A model generated the notes under the pieces. It saw only the letters and a list, made by a program, of their open reading frames with translations. It did no database searches and was not told the DNA's origin. Shown here piece by piece: positions 1-6,035 of a stretch of 6,035 nt of DNA. The translations under genes and the position numbers were made by a program. The stretch is from Candidatus Acidiferrum typicum (lineage in GTDB: Bacteria > Acidobacteriota > Terriglobia > Acidiferrales > UBA7541): assembly GCA_025463105.1 (NCBI GenBank), contig JAOAPW010000079.1, positions 1-6,035 on the forward strand, in the 5' to 3' direction. Positions within the stretch are counted from its first letter, which is position 1; the number at the start of each line of letters is the position of its first letter.

Positions 1-594
<594 letters not shown>

Positions 595-610
595 GAAACA
601 TTTGAAACGG

Positions 611-615
611 AGGAG
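611..615 (+). promoter_or_regulatory. Ribosome binding site of the large-subunit gene
   Basis: AGGAG (within CGGAGGAG) lies 8 bases before the ATG at 624. This supports 624 as the start over the in-frame ATG at 684, which has only a weak purine stretch (GGTAGAG) before it. The 29-bp gap after the small-subunit stop contains nothing else recognisable. Confidence 0.75.
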
Positions 616-623
616 CGGAGAAC

Positions 624-2420
624 ATGGGAACAACTACGATTCCAGCAACAGGAACGCCGACCGGTTCAAGAAAACTGGTAGAGATGAATTGGGATCCGAT
701 CACTCGGATCGTCGGCAGTCTCGGAATTTTCACAAAGATTGACTTCGACAACCGGCAGGTCGCCGAGTGCCACAGCACTTCGTCGATCTTCAGGGGCTAC
801 AGCATTTTCATGAAGGGCAAGGACCCGCGAGACGCCCACTTCATTACCAGCCGCATCTGTGGGATCTGCGGCGATAATCATGCAACCTGCGCCACCTACG
901 CGCAGAATATGGCATTTGGTGTGCGCCCGCCGGATATCGCGGAATGGATCGTAAACCTTGGCGAAGCGGCCGAGTACATGTTCGACCACAACATCTTCCA
1001 GGACAACCTCGTGGGCGTGGATTTCTGCGAGCAAATGGTGAAGGAAACAAATCCGTCGGTATTCGCCAAGGCCGAAAAAAAAGAAGCGCCGCACGCAAAT
1101 CTCCATGGTTTTCGGACGATTGCGGACATCATGCGCGCCCTCAATCCATTCGTCGGATCGTTCTATCGCGAAGCGCTGCAGATGAGCCGCATGACGCGGG
1201 AAATGTTCTGCCTGATGGAAGGGCGGCACGTCCATCCATCCACGTTGTACCCGGGTGGCGTGGGGACCGTTCCGACGGTTCAGCTGTTTACCGACTATAT
1301 CGTGCGCCTCATGAAGTATGTGGAATTCATGAAGAAGGTAGTTCCGCTGCACGACGACTTGTTTGATTTCTTTTACGAAGCGCTGCCAGGATATGAAGAG
1401 GTTGGCCGGCGAAGAGTGCTACTGGGATGTTGGGGATCGTTTAACAATCCCAAGGTTTGCGATTACACCTACAAAAATATGGCCGAATGGGGCCGCGCGA
1501 TGTTCGTCACGCCGGGAGTCGTCGTCGACGATAAATTGGTAACCACGGACCTTGTGGACATCAACTTGAACATCCGAATCCTGCTCGGTAGTTCGTATTA
1601 CGACGGATGGGAGAATAGCGAAAAGTTCGTGAAGAACGATCCACTCGGCAATCCTGTGGATCAGAACCATCCGTGGAATCAAACCACAATACCACGGCCC
1701 CAGAAGCGTGACTTTGCAGGCAAATACACGTGGGTCATGTCGCCACGGTGGCTCGATAAGCGGACGGGCGATCATTTGGCGCTCGATACGGGCGGCGGAC
1801 CGATCGCGCGGCTATGGGCTACGGCGCTCGCCGGCATAGTGGACATCGGCTACATCAAGTCGACCGGACGAAGCGTGAAGATGTATTTGCCGAAGACGAT
1901 GTCAATGCCCGAAGTTGAATTCGAGTGGAAGATTCCAAGGTGGAGCAACGCCATCGAACGCGACCGCGCCAGGACTTACTTCCAGGTGTATGCGGCCGCG
2001 GCCGCGCTTCACTTTGCCGAGAAAGCCCTGGAGGAATTGCATGCCGGACGGACCAGGACTTGGTCGGACTTCACGGTTCCACAGGATGCCATCGGCTGCG
2101 GATTCCACGAAGCGGTGCGCGGCGTGTTGTCCCATCACGTCGTCATTCGCGACGGCAAGATCGCAAATTATCATCCGTATCCGCCAACGCCGTGGAACGC
2201 AAATCCGCGCGACATTTACGGAACGCCTGGGCCCTACGAAGATGCGGTGCAGAACACGCCGATATTTGAAGAGAATGGCCCGGACAAATTCAAAGGCATA
2301 GACATTATGCGCACAGTCCGAAGTTTCGATCCGTGCTTGCCTTGCGGCGTGCACATGTATCTGGGTAACGGGAAAGTACTCGAAACTCATCACTCGCCGA
2401 TGTTTGGCATGCACGCCTGA
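624..2420 (+). CDS. [NiFe]-hydrogenase large (catalytic) subunit, group 1h type
   Basis: This is the catalytic subunit that splits H2 at the Ni-Fe(CN)2CO centre. It has 598 residues, a normal length. The four nickel ligands are present: Cys79 and Cys82 in RICGICGDNH near the N-terminus, and Cys571 and Cys574 in DPCLPCGVH near the C-terminus. Other conserved landmarks are GGGPIARLW (Arg396) and EAVRG (Arg499, the position of the arginine above the active site). The tail after His577 is 21 residues long and is probably removed by the maturation protease encoded downstream, which cuts after this histidine in the family. The DPCLPC wording, STSSIFRGYS and NPRDIYGTPGPYEDA are typical of Hhy/Huc/HofG-type enzymes as I remember them. 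Oddities: the usual RIEGH motif reads RIVGS, with Val30 where the Glu is expected, and EAPRG reads EAVRG. The first 20 residues are Thr/Pro/Gly-rich and are retained because of the good ribosome binding site. Symbols used elsewhere are hhyL, hucL and hofG. Confidence 0.96.
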   Translation: MGTTTIPATGTPTGSRKLVEMNWDPITRIVGSLGIFTKIDFDNRQVAECHSTSSIFRGYSIFMKGKDPRDAHFITSRICGICGDNHATCATYAQNMAFGVRPPDIAEWIVNLGEAAEYMFDHNIFQDNLVGVDFCEQMVKETNPSVFAKAEKKEAPHANLHGFRTIADIMRALNPFVGSFYREALQMSRMTREMFCLMEGRHVHPSTLYPGGVGTVPTVQLFTDYIVRLMKYVEFMKKVVPLHDDLFDFFYEALPGYEEVGRRRVLLGCWGSFNNPKVCDYTYKNMAEWGRAMFVTPGVVVDDKLVTTDLVDINLNIRILLGSSYYDGWENSEKFVKNDPLGNPVDQNHPWNQTTIPRPQKRDFAGKYTWVMSPRWLDKRTGDHLALDTGGGPIARLWATALAGIVDIGYIKSTGRSVKMYLPKTMSMPEVEFEWKIPRWSNAIERDRARTYFQVYAAAAALHFAEKALEELHAGRTRTWSDFTVPQDAIGCGFHEAVRGVLSHHVVIRDGKIANYHPYPPTPWNANPRDIYGTPGPYEDAVQNTPIFEENGPDKFKGIDIMRTVRSFDPCLPCGVHMYLGNGKVLETHHSPMFGMHA

Positions 2421-2532
2421 ACGTTTCCGAGCGAGGAACAAAAAGGGCGGCAATGCCGTGGGGCGCAGGCTGGGCGAGTAAAAGTTTGTGCCTCTAGCGC
2501 ATCCTCCCTTTCTTTTTTTAGAGAAGGAGCCT
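2421..2532 (+). other. Intergenic region between structural and accessory genes, with possible RNA hairpins
   Basis: This 112-bp stretch is the only real gap in the operon. Three structures can be drawn by hand. A small hairpin CGGC-AAT-GCCG spans 2448-2458. A longer one pairs GCGCAGGC (2463-2470) with GCCT (2490-2493) and GCGC (2497-2500), with a 3-base bulge and a 19-base loop. A third pairs CTCC.TT.CT (2504-2513) with AGAAGGAG (2522-2529) around a T-rich loop, which would hide the next ribosome binding site. The T7 run at 2513-2519 lies 12 bases after the second hairpin, so this is not a standard intrinsic terminator. No promoter boxes were convincing. A role in lowering or tuning expression of the accessory genes is inference. 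Confidence 0.35.
2524..2529 (+). promoter_or_regulatory. Ribosome binding site of the NifU-like gene
   Basis: AAGGAG within GAGAAGGAG lies 3 bases before the ATG at 2533. The spacing is short, but the match is strong and decides for this ATG over the in-frame GTG at 2488, which has no ribosome binding site. The same bases could pair with CTCC.TT upstream (see the intergenic region). Confidence 0.65.
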
Positions 2533-3126
2533 ATGGCGCAAGACGCAGATTTTCAAAAGGGCATTCAGCGCATCGGAGAATTGGTCGAGCAGCTCGAGTC
2601 GGCTGCCGATCCCAACACTCGCGCTGTGGCAAAGGAACTCCTCGAATCCCTGATGGCATTGCACGGAAGCGCACTTGAACGAATGCTGGAGATTGCTTTC
2701 GAGTCTGGCGGACCGGGAGAAACCATTATCCGTAAATGTGGGAGCGATGAACTGGTCAGCAGCGTGCTCCTCCTCTACGGACTGCACCCGGAGAGTTTGC
2801 AAACTCGCGTGACACGCGCGCTGGAGAATTCCCGGACTTTTCTTGAATCTCATTCCGCAAATGCGGAGTTGGTTTCCGTTCATGAAGGCGGGAGAGTTAC
2901 TGTTCGACTCGAGGTGAAGTCGAACGGCTGTGGCTCTACTGGTGCGCAGGTAAAATCCACGCTCGAAGCAGCCCTGCAAAACGCCGCGCCGGACGCTGCA
3001 TCCATCGTCGTGGAAGAGATAGGTAAATCACTGATGCAATCCGGATTTGTATCCGTCGCGCAGCTTGAGAACGGCACGTCGATGACTGCCTTGTACGCAG
3101 CACGGGCGGAACGGAGCGGTGACTGA
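2533..3126 (+). CDS. NifU C-terminal-domain-like hydrogenase accessory protein
   Basis: This soluble protein has 197 residues. The first ~105 residues are mostly helical-looking, with a Leu/Glu-rich start and the stretch LLLYGLHPESLQTRVTRALE (residues 80-98), which I recognise from NifU-family proteins encoded in group 1h hydrogenase clusters. Residues ~108-165 resemble the NifU C-terminal (Nfu) domain, a scaffold that binds and passes on Fe-S clusters: AELVSVHEGGRVTVRLE, then SNGCGST, then an amphipathic helix and SIVVEE. The usual CxxC of this domain is reduced to one cysteine, Cys133, with Ser130 where the first cysteine should be. Cys69 is the only other cysteine. Cluster binding, if any, would therefore need a dimer or another ligand, or the domain has become purely structural. 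Its place directly after the large-subunit gene suggests a role in maturing or supplying Fe-S clusters to the hydrogenase; this is inferred from context. The stop is 1 bp before the next ATG. Confidence 0.75.
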   Translation: MAQDADFQKGIQRIGELVEQLESAADPNTRAVAKELLESLMALHGSALERMLEIAFESGGPGETIIRKCGSDELVSSVLLLYGLHPESLQTRVTRALENSRTFLESHSANAELVSVHEGGRVTVRLEVKSNGCGSTGAQVKSTLEAALQNAAPDAASIVVEEIGKSLMQSGFVSVAQLENGTSMTALYAARAERSGD

Positions 3127-3127
3127 C

Positions 3128-3787
3128 ATGCCGCACGCGCTTCACCCCCAACAGGACAGCGCGTTTGCGGCTCTTCGGCAGTTTGCGCGCAAGCGGAAGG
3201 CCGTAGAGCGCTGCGAAATGTGCAGCCTTGAACTTGCCGGAGAGCATGAACACCTTGTTGAGCCGGCAAACCGCAAACTGATCTGCGCTTGCGCCGCGTG
3301 CGCGATTCTCTTCGACGGGCAGAGCGGCGCGAAGTACAAACGCGTTCCGCGCCAGGTGCTTTTCCTGCGGGATTTTCAGCTGACGGACGCGCAGTGGGAT
3401 GGATTGATGGTTCCCATCGAGATGGCGTTTTTTTTCAATAGCTCGCCGCACGGAAAAATGATTGCCCTCTATCCAAGTCCCGCGGGACCTACGGAGTCGT
3501 TGCTTTCACTGGACACCTGGGCTGACATCGTGCAGATGAATCCAATTTTAAACGACATGCAGGCCGACGTAACGGCATTACTCGTTAACCGCGTTGGACA
3601 TGTTCGAGGGGCTTCCTCGGCTGAGTATTACCTGGTTCCTATCGATGAATGCTACAAGCTGGTCGGCCTGATCCGCACCCACTGGCGCGGACTTTCCGGC
3701 GGCACCGAAGTCTGGCGCGAGATTGGCGCTTTTTTTGCCGGGCTCAAGAAGAGAGCGGGGGTCGGTCAGGAGGGCTCGCGTGTCTGA
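3128..3787 (+). CDS. DUF5947 family protein with a cysteine-rich metal-binding motif
   Basis: This protein has 219 residues, no signal peptide and no membrane segment. Residues 28-62 hold the key motif: ERCEMC (Cys29, Cys32), a spacer with EHEHLVEP, then CACAAC (Cys53, Cys55, Cys58) followed by AILF. This CxxC...CxCxxC arrangement looks like a zinc-finger or rubredoxin-like metal site. It agrees with my memory of DUF5947, a family found almost only next to group 1h hydrogenases. After it come KYKRVPRQVLFLRDF and a region rich in aromatic residues, with WADIVQMNPIL and YYLVPIDECYKLVGLIR (residues 167-183). A role as an electron carrier or as an assembly factor is possible; neither is shown. 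The start is uncertain by three codons: the GTG at 3119 has GGAG only 2 bases away, whereas the ATG at 3128 has it 11 bases away, so I chose the ATG. The 3' end overlaps the next gene by 8 bases. Confidence 0.82.
   Translation: MPHALHPQQDSAFAALRQFARKRKAVERCEMCSLELAGEHEHLVEPANRKLICACAACAILFDGQSGAKYKRVPRQVLFLRDFQLTDAQWDGLMVPIEMAFFFNSSPHGKMIALYPSPAGPTESLLSLDTWADIVQMNPILNDMQADVTALLVNRVGHVRGASSAEYYLVPIDECYKLVGLIRTHWRGLSGGTEVWREIGAFFAGLKKRAGVGQEGSRV
3768..3774 (+). promoter_or_regulatory. Ribosome binding site that sets the GTG start of the DUF6084 gene
   Basis: AGGAGGG, a near-perfect Shine-Dalgarno sequence, lies 5 bases before the GTG at 3780, inside the end of the preceding gene. It overrides the upstream in-frame TTG at 3723, which would add 19 residues rich in Arg that do not resemble the family. 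Confidence 0.75.
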
Positions 3788-4430
3788 TTTGCAATTTTCA
3801 ATTGAAGGCGCCGACGTGGTCCAGTTCGCGGCCGCGCCGCTAATGTCATTCAAAGTGCGCATCATCAATAACGCGAGCGAAGAAATTGTGCACACGATTG
3901 CGCTTAGAGCGCAAATCCAGATCGAAGTGACTCGCCGGAAGTACTCACCCGATGATCAATCGCGACTTCAGGACCTTTTCGGGGAGCCCGATCGATGGGG
4001 CCAAACATTGCGAAATATGTTGTGGACTCACGCGAGCGTGGTGGTGCCACGATTCACCGGCGGCGTGCTTGCAGAAATTCCCGTGCCATGCACTTTTGAT
4101 TTCAACGTGGCGGCAACAAAATATTTTCACGGTTTGACGAGCGGAGATTTGCCGCTGTGCTTTCAATTCAGTGGAAACGTTTTTTATCAGGATGAATATG
4201 ATGCGCTGCAAGTTGCTCCCATTTCCTGGGACAAAGAGGCGAAATACCGTTTGCCGGTAAAGGTCTGGAAAGACCTGATGAATATGTATTACCCGCATTC
4301 CGCCTGGCTGGCCTTGCGAAAAGACACATTTGAAAAGCTTTATCAATTCAAGGTGCGCGAGGGCATTCCAACGTGGGAAGAAGCGGTGGAGAGGGCCTTG
4401 AACGCTCTCCCGGAGACGGTGCGGTCATGA
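3780..4430 (+). CDS. DUF6084 family protein, hydrogenase-associated
   Basis: This protein has 216 residues and begins at GTG (SDLQFSIEGADVV). The sequence is predicted to be mainly beta strands, and I recognise several landmarks of DUF6084: ALRAQIQIEVTRRKYSPDD (residues 41-59), LQDLFGEPDRWGQTLRNMLW (63-82), PRFTGGVLAEIPVPCTFDF (90-108), KYFHGLTSGDLPLCFQFSG (114-132) and PISWDKEAKYRLPVKVWKDL (147-166), followed by MYYPHSAWLALRKDTFEKL. There are only two cysteines (104 and 127), no obvious catalytic triad, no signal peptide and no membrane helix. The family appears beside group 1h hydrogenases; its function is unknown to me, and structural or assembly help for the hydrogenase is inference from context. 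It overlaps the DUF5947 gene by 8 bases and the next gene by the ATGA at 4427-4430, so all three are probably translated in a coupled way. Confidence 0.83.
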   Translation: MSDLQFSIEGADVVQFAAAPLMSFKVRIINNASEEIVHTIALRAQIQIEVTRRKYSPDDQSRLQDLFGEPDRWGQTLRNMLWTHASVVVPRFTGGVLAEIPVPCTFDFNVAATKYFHGLTSGDLPLCFQFSGNVFYQDEYDALQVAPISWDKEAKYRLPVKVWKDLMNMYYPHSAWLALRKDTFEKLYQFKVREGIPTWEEAVERALNALPETVRS

Positions 4431-5491
4431 ATGCCGCGCTGGTAGACGGGATCGTGAAGGCCGTGCTTTACGAAGGGTACATGCTCTATCCCTATCGGCC
4501 TTCTGCCGTGAAAAATCGGCACAGATTCAACTTTGGTGTCGTCTACCCTCGGGCTTACAGCGAGGCCCAAGGCGGCACAGATGCGTGGACGATGCAAACG
4601 GAGTGCCTGGTGCTGGGGAGCGAGAAAACCCGGTGCGTCGTGCGCGTCAGATTCCTGCGCCTCGCAGAGCGTTCCATTGGAAAAATTACGGCGCCTTCCA
4701 AAGATCTGTCCTCCATTGCCGCAGAAAATATCGAAATGGTTGGACAGTTGGAAGTCAACGATCAGGTTTATCAGCCGTGGCAGGAGGCTGTGGAAGAAGA
4801 GATCGATGTGACTGAGTTCAATCTGTCCGCACTTGCCGCTCAGCCGATGAAGTGGCCCTTCCGACTATCCGCCAAGCAGGAGAGAGAAGCGATTCGGGAC
4901 GAAGGTGGCTTAATCACCGGAATTATTGACCGCCATAAGGCGGCTGTTGCGGGGACCATCGAGTTTGCAGCCGAGCAGATGGACAAAGGCGTATTCAAAC
5001 TTACGGTGCGCATTGCGAACACTTCGAGGATCGAGAGCGTTGGTGCTATTAGACGTGAGGAAGCCCTTACCCGGTCGCTCGTTTCGGCCCACACGATTCT
5101 GGAAGTGCGCGACGGAGAATTCGTTTCTCTGGCTGATCCTCCGGAGACCTGCCGCGACTTTGCTTTGGCGTGCCGGAACGTAGGAACGTGGCCGGTTCTT
5201 GTCGGAGAGGAGGGGCAGCATGACACGATGCTCTCTTCGCCGATCATCTTGTATGACTATCCGCAGATCGCTCCTGAAAGTCCCGGTGATTTCTTCGACG
5301 GCGCGGAGATTGATGAAATTCTGTCGCTGCGCATTATGACCCTTACGGAAGAAGAGAAGCGGGAGATGCGGCAGTCTGATAAACGCGCGCGGCAGATTCT
5401 TGAGCGTACGGAAAACATGCCGGATGAGCAATGGATGAAACTTCACGGAGCATTGCGCGGGCTGCGCAGCGCTAAGGAAGAGACGCCATGA
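4427..5491 (+). CDS. Conserved hydrogenase-cluster protein of unknown function (354 aa)
   Basis: I cannot give this protein a family name, but its wording matches proteins of similar size I remember from group 1h hydrogenase clusters. Landmarks are AVLYEGYMLYPYRPSAVKNR (residues 12-31), TMQTECLVLG (55-64), VRVRFLRLAER (72-82), VGAIRREEALTRSLVSAHTI (205-224), SPIILYDYPQIAPESPGDFF (271-290) and EIDEILSLRIMTLTEEEKRE (294-313), ending in a charged helical tail. The first two thirds look beta-rich, and an acidic stretch lies around residues 119-130. Cysteines (60, 70, 242, 249) are scattered and do not form a metal motif. There is no signal peptide or membrane helix. The ATG overlaps the previous stop as ATGA, with GGAG 11 bases upstream; an in-frame GTG at 4373 would add 18 residues but lies deep inside the preceding gene. 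The 3' end overlaps the protease gene in another ATGA. The conserved context suggests an assembly or stability role; that is inference. Confidence 0.78.
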   Translation: MNAALVDGIVKAVLYEGYMLYPYRPSAVKNRHRFNFGVVYPRAYSEAQGGTDAWTMQTECLVLGSEKTRCVVRVRFLRLAERSIGKITAPSKDLSSIAAENIEMVGQLEVNDQVYQPWQEAVEEEIDVTEFNLSALAAQPMKWPFRLSAKQEREAIRDEGGLITGIIDRHKAAVAGTIEFAAEQMDKGVFKLTVRIANTSRIESVGAIRREEALTRSLVSAHTILEVRDGEFVSLADPPETCRDFALACRNVGTWPVLVGEEGQHDTMLSSPIILYDYPQIAPESPGDFFDGAEIDEILSLRIMTLTEEEKREMRQSDKRARQILERTENMPDEQWMKLHGALRGLRSAKEETP

Positions 5492-6035
5492 ACGAATGGG
5501 AATGGCAACTCCTGGAAGACAAGACTCCGGTCAAGTCCCTTGAGATTCTGGGCGTTCAAATCCGGTGCGGCGATCGTGTGCGGCTTAACCCGAACCCCGG
5601 CGGCGATATTTTCGATCTCGCGCTCGAAGGAAAAATCGCGGCAGTCGAATCCATCGAGCAGGACTATGAAGGAAAATTACAAGTTTGCGTCGTTATAGAA
5701 GAAGACCCTGGCATGGACATCGGACTGATGCGGCAGCCGGGCCACCGATTTTTCTTCGATCCCACTGAGCTGGAACCCGTCGCCAAAAATGAAGAAAATC
5801 CAATCAAGGAAACCAAGAAAATCCTCATCGCCGGAATTGGCAACATTTTTCTAGCGGACGACGGTTTCGGCGTGGAGGTTGCGGGCCGCCTCGCAAAACA
5901 ATCCTTTTCTTCAGGTGTTCGCGTCGCGGACTTTGGAATTCGAGGGTTTGACCTGGCATACGCCTTGATGGAGGGCTACGAGACAACCATCCTCGTGGAT
6001 GCATATCCCGGCGAAGGCCAGCCGGGCACGCTGTT
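5488..6035 (+). CDS. Hydrogenase maturation protease (HyaD/HupD/HybD family) with an extra N-terminal domain; 3' end outside window
   Basis: The frame is open from the ATG at 5488 to the right edge, giving 182 residues and two bases. Residues 112-182 match the nickel-dependent endopeptidases that trim the C-terminal tail of the large subunit: ILIAGIGNIFLADDGFGVEV (112-131), DFGIRGFDLAYALMEGYE (148-165) and ILVDAYPGEGQPGTL (168-182). By alignment with E. coli HybD, Asp125 sits at the first metal-ligand position (Glu16 there) and Asp171 at the second (Asp62); the third, a histidine, would lie past the edge. Residues 1-~95 form a separate domain, including VRLNPNPGGDIFDLALEG, VESIEQDYEG and RQPGHRFFFDPTELEPV, joined by a charged linker (AKNEENPIKETKK). 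I recall similar segments from proteins of group 1h clusters, but know no function for them. The start overlaps the upstream stop (ATGA at 5488-5491). Its probable target is the 21-residue tail on the large subunit encoded upstream. Confidence 0.88.
   Translation, partial: MNEWEWQLLEDKTPVKSLEILGVQIRCGDRVRLNPNPGGDIFDLALEGKIAAVESIEQDYEGKLQVCVVIEEDPGMDIGLMRQPGHRFFFDPTELEPVAKNEENPIKETKKILIAGIGNIFLADDGFGVEVAGRLAKQSFSSGVRVADFGIRGFDLAYALMEGYETTILVDAYPGEGQPGTL

Noticed and set aside
684..686. Internal ATG (Met21) as the true start of the large subunit
   Set aside because: The ATG at 624 has a clear AGGAG 8 bases upstream, whereas 684 has only a weak purine stretch. Short Thr/Pro-rich N-terminal extensions before this methionine are, as I remember, common in group 1h enzymes.
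1075..1082. A8 run in the large-subunit gene (and a T8 run at 3428-3435 in the DUF5947 gene) as programmed slippage sites
   Set aside because: Both frames continue intact through the runs with conserved sequence on either side, and no alternative product with a sensible motif appears in another frame.
944..1366. 140-residue plus-strand frame inside the large-subunit gene
   Set aside because: The composition is Arg- and Ser-rich, as expected of an out-of-frame reading, and the large-subunit frame across it is fully conserved.
1902..2453. 183-residue open frame on the minus strand, opposite the end of the large-subunit gene
   Set aside because: It lies opposite a clearly conserved coding region, its translation shows no recognisable motif, and no ribosome binding site was evident. 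It is a shadow of codon bias, as are the other minus-strand frames at 666-1352, 2936-3451 and 4910-5446.
2463..2519. Intrinsic terminator after the large-subunit gene
   Set aside because: The hairpin has a 3-base bulge and a 19-base loop, and the T7 run starts 12 bases after the stem instead of directly behind it. Read-through into the accessory genes is expected.
2488..2532. GTG at 2488 as an upstream start for the NifU-like gene
   Set aside because: No ribosome binding site precedes it, and the added 15 residues simply translate the pyrimidine tract and the Shine-Dalgarno sequence of the ATG at 2533.
3723..3779. TTG at 3723 as the start of the DUF6084 gene
   Set aside because: It has no Shine-Dalgarno sequence, adds Arg-rich residues unlike the family, and would overlap the DUF5947 gene by 65 bases. 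The GTG at 3780 has AGGAGGG at ideal spacing.

Overview
The window is a run of six tightly packed genes, all on the + strand, from a [NiFe]-hydrogenase operon. The large subunit, the cysteine pattern of the small subunit and the accessory genes together match the group 1h (formerly group 5, 'actinobacterial-type', Hhy/Huc) uptake hydrogenases. In cultured relatives these enzymes oxidise H2 down to atmospheric concentrations and feed the electrons to the respiratory chain. The identification comes from reading motifs and remembered family sequences; no search was run.

Layout: (1) the 3' part of the small-subunit gene enters from the left edge (1-594). (2) The complete large-subunit gene follows 29 bp later (624-2420). 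(3) A 112-bp intergenic gap (2421-2532), the only sizeable one, contains possible RNA hairpins, one of which covers the next ribosome binding site. (4) Four accessory genes then follow almost without gaps: a NifU C-terminal-domain-like protein (2533-3126), a cysteine-rich DUF5947 protein (3128-3787), a DUF6084 protein (3780-4430) and a 354-residue conserved protein without a recognised domain (4427-5491). (5) A hydrogenase maturation protease with an extra N-terminal domain starts at 5488 and runs off the right edge. Junctions in the accessory block are a 1-bp gap, an 8-bp overlap and two ATGA overlaps, so translational coupling is likely.

How the genes fit together: the small and large subunits form the catalytic dimer. 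The large subunit still carries a 21-residue C-terminal tail after its last active-site motif (DPCLPCGVH), which the downstream protease would remove once the Ni-Fe centre is in place. The NifU-like, DUF5947, DUF6084 and 354-residue proteins probably help with cofactor insertion, assembly or electron transfer, but their roles cannot be read from sequence. No HypA-F genes, no membrane subunit and no quinone-binding partner lie inside the window.

Organism: group 1h enzymes occur in Actinobacteria, Acidobacteriota, Chloroflexota, Verrucomicrobiota and some other soil lineages. The moderate GC content and mixed codon third positions do not look like a high-GC actinobacterium. An acidobacterial or similar soil bacterium is my best guess, held loosely. 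The points most worth a second look are the Val in place of the usual Glu in the RIEGH motif of the large subunit, the loss of one of the two cluster cysteines in the NifU-like protein, the two-domain protease, and the intergenic RNA between structural and accessory genes. There are no tRNA or rRNA genes, CRISPR arrays or mobile elements that I can see.
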